From contig NZ_FAOZ01000036.1 of NCBI RefSeq assembly GCF_001536285.1, positions 1 to 64,000 of the forward strand: a DNA stretch of 64,000 bases, read 5' to 3'. Every line of letters begins with the position of its first letter. Position 1 is the first letter of the stretch. Below are positions 24,624 through 33,244 of this stretch, piece after piece. This stretch comes from Parafrankia irregularis (GTDB lineage Bacteria; Actinomycetota; Actinomycetes; Frankiales; Frankiaceae). Below the pieces are notes generated by a model. It worked only from the letters and a program-made list of their open reading frames with translations. It was not told the origin of the DNA and did no database searches. A program made the position numbers and the translations under genes.

Positions 24624-25730
24624 TCAGGCGACGCGGCCGACCATGTACGAGGTGGTGTAGATCGTCTGCAGCTTGACGACATCGCCGCTGTGCGGGGCGA
24701 CCCACATCTTGCCGTCGCCGGCGTAGATACCGACGTGGTAGATGTTGCCCGGGGTGCCGAAGAAGATCAGGTCGCCGGGGGCCTTGTTGTACTGGGAGAT
24801 GTGCGTGGTCGCCGCGTACTGCTGGTCCGTCGTGCGGGGCACGCTCTTGCCGAGCTGCTTGTAGACGTACTGCACGAGCCCGGAGCAGTCGAACGAGTTC
24901 GGGCCTTCCGCGCCGTAGATGTACGGCTTGCCGGCCTGGAGCGATGCCAGGTAGACGGCCTTCTCGCCGATCGTGTTCGCCCCGACGTTGACGCTGACGA
25001 CGGGCGTCTCGACCTCGACGGCCGAGCGGACGGCCTGACGGGAGGCCTGCGCCGGCACGGGGGGACGAACCGTCAGGGTGGCGTCGTTCTCGGAGTGGGC
25101 GGACTGCAGCGAGTCCGTCCCGTCGAAGATCGCCGTGACGTTGGTGGTCGTCAGGACTCGGGCCGTGTAGGAGGCCTGGCCCCGGTCGTCCGTGGTGAGG
25201 TGCAGGAAGGTCGCCCACCCGGTGGGCAGCTTGACCTGGACCTTGATGAGCTGGTCGGCCAGCGGGGCCTTGGTCTGCTCGTCGTAGAGCGAGAAACCGA
25301 TGTTGACCGGCTCGTTCGCGTTGACGGTGACCTCGGGGTTGGTCACCCGCAGGCCCACATCGACCTTCGAGGAGAGGGTCGGCGCGGAGATGTCGGTGGT
25401 GGCGTCGAGCACGGTGGTGGACCCACTGCCGGCCACGGACGCAACCTGGATGGCCCCGTCGACGGCCAGTCGCGAGCCGATCTGCGTCGCGAGGGTCATC
25501 GGGGCGGTGTTCGACGCCTCATCAAACGCAGCGTCCGCGTTGGTGTCCGGAGCACATCCGGCGAGCGCGACCCCGGAGACTGCCACAGTCCCGGTGGTGA
25601 CGGCGGCCACAGCTCGGGCCCTGGCTCTTGCTCGACTCGACGCCGTGGGGGCTGACGGTGCCCGGTGGCGGCCGCGGCCTTCCTGCTGCCGGCGTCTCTC
25701 GGTATCAAGCTGCACGCTTTGCGCAGACAA
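24624..25730 (-). CDS. secreted NlpC/P60 peptidoglycan hydrolase
   Basis: The 368-aa endopeptidase probably cuts peptide stems of peptidoglycan outside the cell. A basic N-terminus and hydrophobic span (AVAAVTTGTVAVSGVALAGC, about 40-59) form a signal sequence; AGC could be a lipobox. A beta-sandwich Ig-like region (about 95-220) precedes the C-terminal NlpC/P60 domain (about 250-368), with catalytic Cys in NSFDCSGLVQYVYKQLG and His in IYHVGIYAGDGKMWVAP. The start is TTG 25730, eight bases after a GGAAGGA ribosome binding site; TTG starts are rare, but the spacing is ideal. A ydaO-type c-di-AMP riboswitch lies immediately upstream, linking expression to c-di-AMP. Confidence 0.93.
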   Translation of the reverse strand: MSAQSVQLDTERRRQQEGRGRHRAPSAPTASSRARARARAVAAVTTGTVAVSGVALAGCAPDTNADAAFDEASNTAPMTLATQIGSRLAVDGAIQVASVAGSGSTTVLDATTDISAPTLSSKVDVGLRVTNPEVTVNANEPVNIGFSLYDEQTKAPLADQLIKVQVKLPTGWATFLHLTTDDRGQASYTARVLTTTNVTAIFDGTDSLQSAHSENDATLTVRPPVPAQASRQAVRSAVEVETPVVSVNVGANTIGEKAVYLASLQAGKPYIYGAEGPNSFDCSGLVQYVYKQLGKSVPRTTDQQYAATTHISQYNKAPGDLIFFGTPGNIYHVGIYAGDGKMWVAPHSGDVVKLQTIYTTSYMVGRVA

Positions 25731-25739
25731 CGTTGCGTT

Positions 25740-25960
25740 CCTTCCCGTACGCCTGCGAGGTGAGCTGTCGGGTTCGGGCTGGGCTGCCCGGTCCGTCGCG
25801 CGACCTTCGTGCGATGGACTTCACCCCTAGACCCGCACCACTACTTGGTGCCGGTCGGTGGAGGTGGGTCCCCCGCTCCTGCCCGAGGTGACGACTCGGA
25901 GGGGACACCGGGGCCGCGGGCAGGATTCGGCGTTCGGCCCGGTGTTGTCGTGACGTCGCA
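25740..25960 (-). promoter_or_regulatory. c-di-AMP riboswitch (ydaO-yuaA type)
   Basis: On the minus strand the conserved landmarks appear in order: CCGAATCCTGCCC, GGGCAGGAGCGGGGGACCC, TAGGGGTGAAG, GGGCAGCCCAGCCCGAACCC, and GACAGCTCACCTCGCAGGCG, followed at once by the ribosome binding site of the NlpC/P60 gene. By established knowledge this class controls cell-wall hydrolases (rpfA, NlpC/P60) of actinobacteria and turns expression off when c-di-AMP is high. The limits are approximate. Confidence 0.88.
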
Positions 25961-26315
25961 AGCGAGACTAGTCCACACGGATGGTGTGGGTAAACACTAG
26001 TCCCCCCCAACTACACCGAGTGTGCAAAGAAGTGCCCCTTGCGGGAGCGCATCTGCCCAGGTCAGAGGGGGTGCTGAGCTTCACGTCACGTTTTTGGACG
26101 GCCACACGAGGATCACGGACAAACACTTTAGGTGACGAGAAGTTCCGAACTGACGACCCGCAACAGACGCCGGAGCGGGCCGTGAAGCACGGCCATGGAG
26201 GGGTGCGGCTCGGCACGGACGGCGGCTCCGCGTGGATGGGCCGGCTCCGCGTGGACGGCGGCTCAGAGTGGATGGGCCTGCCCAGGGAAGCGGTTACTCG
26301 GCGCGGACGGCCGGC
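25961..26315. other. promoter region of the riboswitch and 3' spacer
   Basis: No gene is seen. An inverted pair ACTAGTCCACAC (25967-25978) / GTGTGGGTAAACACTAGTCC (25984-26003) flanks GGATG just upstream of the riboswitch and may be an operator. At about 26219-26276, GGCTCCGCGTGGATGG-like units repeat three times with changes. Confidence 0.45.
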
Positions 26316-26705
26316 TCAGCGCGGACGACCGCTCCGGCGGCTCAGGAACCCGGAGTTGTGGAGCACCTGCAGCTCGATCGCGAGCTGTGTCACCTCGGGC
26401 GGAAGCGTGCGGTAGCTGCTCTGCATGGCCTCGACGGCCGCGCGGGCGTGCTCGGCGAGATCGTCCAGAGCCTGCTGGCGTTGACGCATCCGGGCTCGCT
26501 CCTCCTGGAGCGTCCGGACCGTGTCCTCCTGCCACTGCCTGGTGCGAATGATGTGCTCGCCGGCGTCCGCGGCCTGGCGCTCCGCGTCCTCCAGCCGACT
26601 GAGCAGCGCGTCCAGAGCCTCCAGGCGGCTGGCGAGCTCAGCCATCAGATCGCCGCGGCCGGGCAGGAGTGAGAGCTCGTGCCGCCTCGGCTGGGGGTGC
26701 GTCAT
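26316..26705 (-). CDS. coiled-coil protein of unknown function
   Basis: The 129-aa basic/acidic helical protein is not recognised by family. After MTHPQPRRHELS, nearly the whole sequence (about 15-105) shows heptad-like Leu/Ala spacing with many Glu, Arg and Gln (LASRLEALDALLSRLEDAERQ, EERARMRQRQQALDDLAEHAR). It ends with a less helical tail LHNSGFLSRRSGRPR. ATG 26705 is supported by GGAG at 26712-26715; a longer frame to 26891 lacks a ribosome binding site. No signal peptide. Transcription is towards the NlpC/P60 gene but separated from it by the riboswitch region. Confidence 0.65.
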   Translation of the reverse strand: MTHPQPRRHELSLLPGRGDLMAELASRLEALDALLSRLEDAERQAADAGEHIIRTRQWQEDTVRTLQEERARMRQRQQALDDLAEHARAAVEAMQSSYRTLPPEVTQLAIELQVLHNSGFLSRRSGRPR

Positions 26706-27439
26706 GGCTGACTCCAGCCGCGGCCTGCGGTGCGGGCCTGCTGGAGGGGCGTCGTGATCTGGGCGGAAGGCAGCCTGGAGGCGCACCATCGCCCCGTTCT
26801 CGACCATCGCCGAAGTTCCGACACGGTTGGTTACGTTAGTCGACGCACGGGATTTGAGGCGTGTGGTCGGCAGGATCCGGCACATAGTCAACGGACGACG
26901 GCGTGTGTCGAGGCCACCAGACGGGTGTCGACCAACGGATGCACCCGACTGGATGGATCATCACCGGTTGCCGTGTGATCCAGCGATCGGAGATCTCCGT
27001 GTCGACAACGGAGGGTTTCGGATGTGACGGAGCGAAGCGGCGGGCCAGTGACTCGCGCCGTTCTGGCCACTGGATGCCATCCGATGATCGTCACAATAAG
27101 TGACGTGACTTGTGGTCTGTGATCGATCACGACGGCCGTCGTGGCCTCGTAGCACGGGCGGGATGCGGGGCGCGATGGCCGGAGTCGCGATCGTGGCTGA
27201 TGCCCGGTCATCCTCATCATCAGTGTGCAGCTGATCCGTGTGGGTGTGTCGGTGGATCCGGATGGCGCCGTGTGGAGCAAGTATGTGATCCGGTTTTGGA
27301 CGGTTTTCTAAGAATAGGATCCTGTCGCGCAACAACGTCGATCAAGGTCGGTTAATCGGGTGGACCTGGCCGGGATCGCCGTTGGCGGGCGAGCCCGGGC
27401 TGCCCAGTAGAAGTCGCTCGCCCGGATCCACCGCTTCTC
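26706..27439. other. intergenic, no gene seen, lower GC
   Basis: This stretch is less GC-rich than the surroundings (for example AAGAATAGGATCCTG near 27311 and CACAATAAGTGACGTGAC near 27092). Open frames exist on both strands but none shows coding character or a plausible start. It could be an eroded gene or a regulatory region. Confidence 0.45.
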
Positions 27440-27700
27440 GGGATTTTTGCCACCCGCGCCCTGGCGACCACAGCCCTCAGGTCTCGCCCGGCGGCAGTGG
27501 CGGCCACGGCGGCAGCTCGAAGCCGCGGTTCGAAGAGCCGAAAATTGCGGCTGTTCTCGCGACCATAATCTTCAGGTCCTGTCCGGCGGTGGTGGCGGGC
27601 GCGGTGGCAGCTCGAAGCCGCGGTTCGAAGAGCCGAGGATTGCGGCTGTTCTCGCGACCACAATCCTCAGGTCCTGCCCGGCAGCTACGGCCGCGCTCGC
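27440..27700 (+). repeat. family B hairpin repeat, two 95-bp tandem copies plus a remnant
   Basis: Two near-identical units of exactly 95 bp start at 27511 and 27606, each with GGCAGCTCGAAGCCGCGG, TTCGAAGAGCCGA, ATTGCGGCTGTTCTCGCG, ACCA-AATC-TCAGGTCCTG. A diverged upstream remnant (GGGATTTTTGCCACCCGC, GCGACCACAGCCCTCAGG) starts near 27440. GAGCCG/CGGCT and GA-GATTG/CAATC pairings give imperfect hairpins like those of family A. Confidence 0.75.
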
Positions 27701-28642
27701 GGTCAGCCCCGTGGCCGAGGAGATCGCCCCCCGAACTGTCACCACCAGCGGCAACCGCCGGATCCCACCGGCGAACCTGCAGCGATCGTCAGAAATCCCC
27801 GGCGCGATCCGCGACGGGCTCACAGGGCCACGTTTTCTTCTGCCCCAGATGCTTGCGGCGTGTGTCGGGCAAGGCTGATCAGTTTGGCCGACGGCCGCGC
27901 GGTAAACAGCCAGAGCGGTTCGCCCGGATCTCTCGGCATTGCTGTGCCCGGCAGCCGCGGCCCCGCGCCACGGCGGCCCGCAGCTGTCGGGTGACCCACT
28001 CGATGCTGCTCTTCCCGACAGGGAAAGAGATCGGCCCGCCGCTCGGCGGTAAGGCTTTCGTCGGTCGGTCCGCCGGCCCGTTGCGGCAGTTCGGTGCGGC
28101 GGTTCGGCGCGCGGCTTCGCACCGGCGCGGACGGAAGACCCGTCCCGGTGGATTGTCCGTGCTGCGATGGTCGGTGTCGGATCCGATCAGCGGCACCGGC
28201 CGCGGCGGTCGGGTTCTTGGGCGGGCGATGAGATGGTCGGGTTGGGGGGAAGTGCCGTCGGGCGGGAGATCGGCGGGAGGGAACCGGACGGGCGCCGCGT
28301 GTGGCCGTGCTGTCGACCTGCCCCGTGGTCGCCGCCGGCGGATGGGCCAGGCCGCGCGCCTCCGGTGGCCGTACGGCCACCGTCGTCGTGTCGCAGGGTA
28401 ATCGTGGCTTGCGGCTCGATGATCGAGACCGGTGACGCTGCGCGCCGGTTCGACCGACCCGGCGGTCGACGACGTTCCGGCGGAGCCGGCGCGGCCAGCG
28501 GGGCCGTGCCGGCGAACCCGACCGGGGGCACGGCGCGGCGGCGGGGCTGCCCCGACGGGTGGGCCCGACCGAGCCCGTCCAGACCCGTCCAGGGCTGGCC
28601 AGGGTCTGTGGGCCACCGGCGATCAAACGATCGTTCTGCCCG
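27701..28642. other. intergenic, no gene seen
   Basis: This is a 940-base GC-rich stretch with open frames on several strands, all compositional. None begins with a ribosome binding site or shows recognisable motifs. The promoter of the DUF4139 gene lies at its right end. Confidence 0.45.
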
Positions 28643-28648
28643 TAGGGT
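28643..28648 (+). promoter_or_regulatory. -10 box of a probable leaderless transcript
   Basis: TAGGGT, then GACCGC, then the start ATGGCTGC at 28655. No ribosome binding site is present. The same layout (TAAAGT, CACCGC, ATGGCTGC) precedes the gene at 35384. Confidence 0.5.
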
Positions 28649-28654
28649 GACCGC

Positions 28655-30460
28655 ATGGCTGCCGTGGCGGACGACGCATCGGACACCCCGAACGAGGCTG
28701 ACACGGTCGACGAAGCCGCTTCGGCCCCTGAAGCCGCTTCGGTCTCTGAAACCGCCTCGGTCACCGAGGCCGCCGCGGTTACTGGAACCGCCACGGTGGC
28801 GCTGGACGCGCCGATCACAGCTGTTGTCGTCTACCCCACCGCCGCCAGGGTGACCCGTCGAGGCCCACTCGATCTTTCCGCGCTGCCGGGGGGTGTGACC
28901 CGGGTCGAGGCGGTCGTGGGCGGCCTGCCCATCGGCCTCGACGAGAACTCGGTGCGGGTAGGCGGGACGGGCCCGGCCCGGGTACTGGGTGTGCGGGTGG
29001 TGTCCCAGGCGCGGGCGACAACGGATGCCGGTGCCCTGGCAGACCTGCGTGCCCGTCAGGACGAGCTGCGCGCGCTGCTGGCCGAGATCGGCGACGAGGA
29101 CGAGACCGAGCGGGCCCGCCGCACCTTCCTCGACGTCGCCGCGCGGGTGGGGGCGGGCGCGCTGGCCCGCGGCTGGGCCGCCGGCAGCGGACGTCCGGCC
29201 GGCCCAGGGGACGTCGACGCCGCCGGCCAGCTGGTCTCCGTCGGCGATGCGTTCGCGGCACAGATCGCCGGTGTGCACGCGCGTCGGCGGGAGCTGGCCA
29301 GGCGGCGCGAGGAGGCGGAGAAGGAACTGACGATGATCGGCCGGTTGATCGAGTCCCGCGGGGCGAAGCCGGTGCCCGACACCCGCGCGGTCCTCGTCGA
29401 TCTGGAACTGCCCGCCGATCTGGAGCTGCCCGCGGACAGCGACACCGCCGCCGAGATGGAGGTCTCCTACCTGGTCGGGTCGGCCTCGTGGGTGTCCGGC
29501 TACGACGCGCGGCTGGAAGGTGAGCGGGTGACGCTGACCTGGTTCGCGATGATCAGCCAGCGTACGGGTGAGGACTGGCCCGCGACCGATCTTCGACTGT
29601 CGACCGCCCGTCCCGCCAGCGGATTCAGGCTTCCCGAACTGGACCCGCAGTTCGTCGACGTCCGGCGTGCGCCGGAGTCCGTGCACATCCGGGGGGCGCT
29701 CGCGGCGCCGGGCGGGGGCCCGGTGCTGGTCGGCGGCATGCCCACCGAGGCGGGCGCCGCGATGCCACTCGCCGCGGCGCCTCGGCGGGCGCCCGTACCG
29801 GCGCCGCCGATGGCCGCCGCCACGGCGGTGCTGGAGTCGGCGGGCGCGGCGTCCACCTACCGTCCCCCGCGCCCGGTGGCCGTGCCCGCCGACGGCGACC
29901 CGCATCGTGCGACGGTGGCCGTGATCGAGCTCGACGCGGTTCTCGACCACCTGACCGTCCCGAAGCTGGCCGCGGAGGCCCATCTGCGGGCGGCGGTCGT
30001 GAACACCTCCGCGCACACGCTCCCGGCCGGGCGGGTGTCGGTCTTCCACGAGCGGGAGTTCGTCGGCACCAGCAGGCTGGACCTCATCCCGCCCGGCGGC
30101 GAGCTGGAGCTGCAGCTCGGGGTGGACGACAGAGTGAAGGTCGAGCGCAGGCTGGCTCGCCGGAGCACCGGCCGGCGCATGGTCGGCAACGTCCGCCGGA
30201 CGGACGTCGCCTACACCATCCTGGTGACCAACTACGCGTCCATGCGGGCCCGGGTGACGGTCCGCGATCAGGTGCCGGTGCCGCGGCACGAGAGCATCAC
30301 CGTGCGGGACGTGTCAGCCGAGCCGGCGGCGGCCGAGCACACCGAGCTGGGGCTGCTGACCTGGAACCTGGAGCTTGATCCGGGCGCGAGCCGGGAGATC
30401 CGGCTCTCCTACCGCCTTGAGCATCCCCGCGGGGCGGAGATCACCGGCTGGGGCGACTGA
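28655..30460 (+). CDS. DUF4139 (mucoidy inhibitor MuiA-like) protein
   Basis: The 601-aa protein has an Ala/Glu/Thr-rich N-terminal repeat stretch (about 10-45: EAASAPEAASVSETASVTEA). A DUF4140-type N-terminal domain follows (about 48-130: ITAVVVYPTAARVTRRG), then a coiled coil (about 205-235) and a DUF4139 C-terminal domain (about 265-600: VSYLVGSASWVSGYDARL, TWFAMISQRTGEDWPATDLRLSTARP, KVERRLARRSTGRRMVGN, LTWNLELDPGASREIRLSY). The function of the family is not established. A disordered Pro/Ala insert splits DUF4139 (about 350-410). It is probably leaderless from TAGGGT at 28643. The last 52 bases overlap the convergent DUF2314 gene. Confidence 0.88.
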   Translation: MAAVADDASDTPNEADTVDEAASAPEAASVSETASVTEAAAVTGTATVALDAPITAVVVYPTAARVTRRGPLDLSALPGGVTRVEAVVGGLPIGLDENSVRVGGTGPARVLGVRVVSQARATTDAGALADLRARQDELRALLAEIGDEDETERARRTFLDVAARVGAGALARGWAAGSGRPAGPGDVDAAGQLVSVGDAFAAQIAGVHARRRELARRREEAEKELTMIGRLIESRGAKPVPDTRAVLVDLELPADLELPADSDTAAEMEVSYLVGSASWVSGYDARLEGERVTLTWFAMISQRTGEDWPATDLRLSTARPASGFRLPELDPQFVDVRRAPESVHIRGALAAPGGGPVLVGGMPTEAGAAMPLAAAPRRAPVPAPPMAAATAVLESAGAASTYRPPRPVAVPADGDPHRATVAVIELDAVLDHLTVPKLAAEAHLRAAVVNTSAHTLPAGRVSVFHEREFVGTSRLDLIPPGGELELQLGVDDRVKVERRLARRSTGRRMVGNVRRTDVAYTILVTNYASMRARVTVRDQVPVPRHESITVRDVSAEPAAAEHTELGLLTWNLELDPGASREIRLSYRLEHPRGAEITGWGD

Positions 30461-30948
30461 CCGGTCGCCCGGGGCGGCTGACCGCTCGTCCGAGGAGTCT
30501 GACCGGCGGTTCGGGAGGGCTGGCCGGCGGTTCGGGACGACTGGCCGGCGGTTCGGGGTGACTGGCTGGCCGTGAGGCCCCGTGTCCACCCGCCCTCCTC
30601 GATCTCCGCGGTGCCGTCGATCACCGCCCAGTCGATCACGGAGCTGGCCGGGACGACCACGGGGCTGCCCATCCGGATGTGGACCAGGGCCGGGTGCGCG
30701 CCGTCGTTGAGGCTGCGGCCGTGGATCGTCCGCGGATCCGGCCAGGTCGACACGATGGCCCACAACGCCTCGACCCCGCCGGGCACGGGAAGCTGGTGCC
30801 TGATGATCAGATGGCCGAGTGGTGGGAGCTCCCCGTGGGTCAGGCGTCGGCGGGCGTGGCCGAGTCGCGAACGGGCGACGGTGATCGCCTCGTTCAGGGT
30901 GGCCGGTGCGACGCTGCCAAGCATGTACTGAACAGTAGCTGACTCCAT
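30409..30948 (-). CDS. DUF2314-like protein with repeat tail
   Basis: The 179-aa protein has a core (about 55-115) that reads ALWAIVSTWPDPRTIHGRS, ALVHIRMGSPVVVPASSVIDWAVIDG. This matches the DUF2314 pattern of a small beta-barrel ending in a V-P-x-S-x-x-x-D-W motif. The C-terminal third is a tail of about five 7-residue repeats (TAGQSPR-type), encoded by 21-bp DNA repeats (GGCGGTTCGGGACGACTGGCC-like, near 30485-30560). The stop lies inside the convergent DUF4139 gene, a 52-base overlap. ATG 30948 is the best start, with a weak ribosome binding site; the frame is open far upstream antisense to the hemerythrin-like gene. Confidence 0.65.
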   Translation of the reverse strand: MESATVQYMLGSVAPATLNEAITVARSRLGHARRRLTHGELPPLGHLIIRHQLPVPGGVEALWAIVSTWPDPRTIHGRSLNDGAHPALVHIRMGSPVVVPASSVIDWAVIDGTAEIEEGGWTRGLTASQSPRTAGQSSRTAGQPSRTAGQTPRTSGQPPRATGQSPQPVISAPRGCSRR

Positions 30949-31083
30949 CCGGTCCGTAGGCATCCTCCGGCGTTGATCGGGGAAGAACCAGCATTTCCGG
31001 CGAAGCTGGGTGCGCATGGTGTTCGTCCGGTGTGAATGCGTGCGGGGGGCGGCCGGCGTAGCTTGGACGTACGGGAGGCGGTC

Positions 31084-31896
31084 ATGGCTCACCAGGATGA
31101 GGCGGCCAGCACCAGCACCGGTGTGGGAGTCGGCACCGGCAGTGGCGGTACCGCCGGTGGTGCGGATGTTTCGACGCTCTCGGGCCTGGTGCATGAGACG
31201 CACCGTGATGCGGCTGATCTTTTCGAGCTGGCCAGGCAGGAGCTCGCGAAGAACACCGGCAGCCCGCAGAGCCCGTCGGCGGATCCACGGCTGGCCCTGC
31301 ATGCGATCGACGCCGCCGTCGCCGCGTTCAGCGCGCACCTGAGCGTCATGGAGGGCGTCGTGTACCCGACAGCTGCCACGGCGGTTCCGGACGGGCCGGC
31401 CCGAACCGCTGCGCTGCGCGAGACCGCCCGCGAGGCGGCCGGCATGATGCGCGGGATAGAGCAGTATGTGCAGGGCGACCGGTACCAGCCCGGCAGCGGG
31501 GTGTCCGAGCTCCGCGCCGACCTGGTGGAGCTCGGGCAGGCGCACGCCCGGGCGGAGGAACGGCTGCTGAGTGATCTCGAAGAGCGGCTGGCCGGTCCAC
31601 AGCTGATGCGGCTGCGTGAGGACGTCCAGCAGGCGATGCGGCGCGCACCGACCCGCCCGCACCCGCACCTTGGGCATCGGGCGGGCCTGGCGAGCCGTCT
31701 CGCCGCCCGGCTGGCCGGCCACTGGGACCATCTGCTGGACACGATGGACGCCCGGGCGGTGGCAGGCCGTCCGGTCCGCGCGCCGGCACCGGCCGGTCTG
31801 TGGGGCTGGTACCTGCTGGGGCGCCCGACCAGTGACCAGCTGGGGTGCCCGACCAGTGACCAGGCGCACCCGGGCACCGGAACTTCCGGAGATTGA
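31084..31896 (+). CDS. hemerythrin-like (HHE) domain protein
   Basis: The 270-aa protein has a Gly/Thr-rich N-terminus (about 1-35) followed by a four-helix region with candidate di-iron ligands. These are His in LVHETHRDAADLFEL, H-x3-E in FSAHLSVMEGVVYP, His in LGQAHARAEERLL, and H-x2-D-H late in LAGHWDHLLD. The pattern resembles HHE cation-binding domains, but the last ligands are farther away than usual, so metal binding is inferred. The C-terminus contains a duplicated RPTSDQLGCPTSDQ. ATG 31084 follows GGGAGG at 31073-31078. It may sense or store O2 or NO, consistent with other redox-sensing genes in the window. Confidence 0.7.
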   Translation: MAHQDEAASTSTGVGVGTGSGGTAGGADVSTLSGLVHETHRDAADLFELARQELAKNTGSPQSPSADPRLALHAIDAAVAAFSAHLSVMEGVVYPTAATAVPDGPARTAALRETAREAAGMMRGIEQYVQGDRYQPGSGVSELRADLVELGQAHARAEERLLSDLEERLAGPQLMRLREDVQQAMRRAPTRPHPHLGHRAGLASRLAARLAGHWDHLLDTMDARAVAGRPVRAPAPAGLWGWYLLGRPTSDQLGCPTSDQAHPGTGTSGD

Positions 31897-32029
31897 GGCC
31901 GTAAGCACACGTTCCGCCGCGCGGCCGGCGCTACCTTCTCCTTGTCAGCTGCTACAACGATTACTTGCTACCTGTCAGTATTTGTTGGTGCCCGCCGATC
32001 AGCGTGGCGTCGCCCCCGCCTGGAGAGAA

Positions 32030-33244
32030 GTGACGGCAAGCGAGATCCCTGCCATGCGGCCATCCGCGGCCGAGGGTGAGGCGGCACGCCTGGCGGGCGT
32101 GAGCTGGCCACTGCTGCTCGTCGAGGACGACGACGGCGACGCGTTCCTGGTGTCGGCCCTGCTCGAGGAGGTCTCCGCCCCCGTCGAGGTCACCCGGGTG
32201 CGGACGGTCGCGGAGGCCGTTCTACGAACCCAGAGCACCGCCTGCGTCCTGCTGGACCTCGGCCTGCCCGACAGCGAGGGCCTGTCCGCGCTGGACAGGC
32301 TGTTGTCGATCGACGGCGGGGCGCCCGTCGTCGTGCTGACCGGTCTGGTGGACGAGCACCGGGGGGCCGAGGCCGTCGCCGCGGGCGCGCAGGACTATCT
32401 GGTGAAAGGCCAGGTGGACGGGCGGGACCTGGTCCGTGCCGTGCGCTACGCGATCGAGCGTGAGCGGGCCGACACCGCGGCGCGGGCGTTGCGTGAGTCC
32501 GAGCTGCGAGCGGACGAGAAGGCCCGGCTGGAGCGCGGTCTGCTGCCCAGGCCGCTGATGGACGACGCGACGCTGGAGCACCGGACCCGCTACCGGCCCG
32601 GCCACCGGCAGGCGCTGCTCGGCGGAGACTTCTACGACATGGTCTCCACCAGGGACGGCACCGTCCACGTGCTGCTCGGCGACGTCTGCGGGCATGGCCC
32701 GGACGAGGCCGCGCTGGGGGTCAGCCTGCGCATCGCCTGGCGCACCCTGGTGCTGGCCGGCGTCCCCGATGCCGATCGCCTGGGCTTCCTGCAGGAGGTG
32801 CTGGTGAGCGAGCGGGAGCACGACGAGATCTTCGCGACGGTCTGCGCCCTGGCGATCGCGCCGGACCGGCGCAGCCTGCGGATGACCCTGGCCGGGCATC
32901 CGCCGCCGGCGTTGCTGTCCCCGCGGGTCACCGCTCTGCCGGGCGACGTGGTCGGCCCCGCCCTGGGCATCCTCGACGAGCTGGTGAGCGACGAGGTGAC
33001 GGTCGAGCTCGGGGAGCAGTGGGCCCTGCTGCTCGCGACGGACGGTCTGCTGGAGGGGCGTGACGGGCCGGGCGGCGAACCACTCGGCTGGGAGGGGGTG
33101 CTGCCGGAGGTGGTCGACCTGTGGCCCGAGTCCGGGCCCGACGATCTGCTCGACGCGCTGATCGACCGGGTGGAGGAACGTAACGGCGGCCCGCTGACCG
33201 ATGACGTGGCGCTGCTGCTGCTCCAGCGGGTGCTGCCCGCGTGA
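32030..33244 (+). CDS. response regulator with PP2C (RsbU-like) phosphatase domain
   Basis: The 404-aa protein joins a receiver (about 22-140; acceptor Asp76 in CVLLDLGLPDSEG, Lys in DYLVKGQ) through a coiled-coil linker (ESELRADEKARLERGLLP) to a PPM/SpoIIE-type serine phosphatase (about 175-400). The phosphatase has metal-binding ALLGGDFYDM and VLLGDVCGHGPDEAALG, LAGHPPPALL and LLLATDGLLEGRD. Such proteins dephosphorylate anti-sigma-factor antagonists. GTG 32030 follows GGAGAGAA; ATG 32054 is an alternative. It overlaps the downstream kinase by 4 bases (GTGA), the first gene of a three-gene signalling operon. Confidence 0.93.
   Translation: MTASEIPAMRPSAAEGEAARLAGVSWPLLLVEDDDGDAFLVSALLEEVSAPVEVTRVRTVAEAVLRTQSTACVLLDLGLPDSEGLSALDRLLSIDGGAPVVVLTGLVDEHRGAEAVAAGAQDYLVKGQVDGRDLVRAVRYAIERERADTAARALRESELRADEKARLERGLLPRPLMDDATLEHRTRYRPGHRQALLGGDFYDMVSTRDGTVHVLLGDVCGHGPDEAALGVSLRIAWRTLVLAGVPDADRLGFLQEVLVSEREHDEIFATVCALAIAPDRRSLRMTLAGHPPPALLSPRVTALPGDVVGPALGILDELVSDEVTVELGEQWALLLATDGLLEGRDGPGGEPLGWEGVLPEVVDLWPESGPDDLLDALIDRVEERNGGPLTDDVALLLLQRVLPA

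Noticed and set aside
27382-28401. A long plus-strand open frame through the family B tandem repeats
   Set aside because: The protein would be a translation of the hairpin repeats and random GC-rich sequence; no ribosome binding site, no conserved motif.
26706-28642. Possible mobile element or prophage remnant in the long gene-free, lower-GC region
   Set aside because: No integrase, transposase, att-like direct repeats or tRNA boundary could be identified; only the family B repeats are visible.
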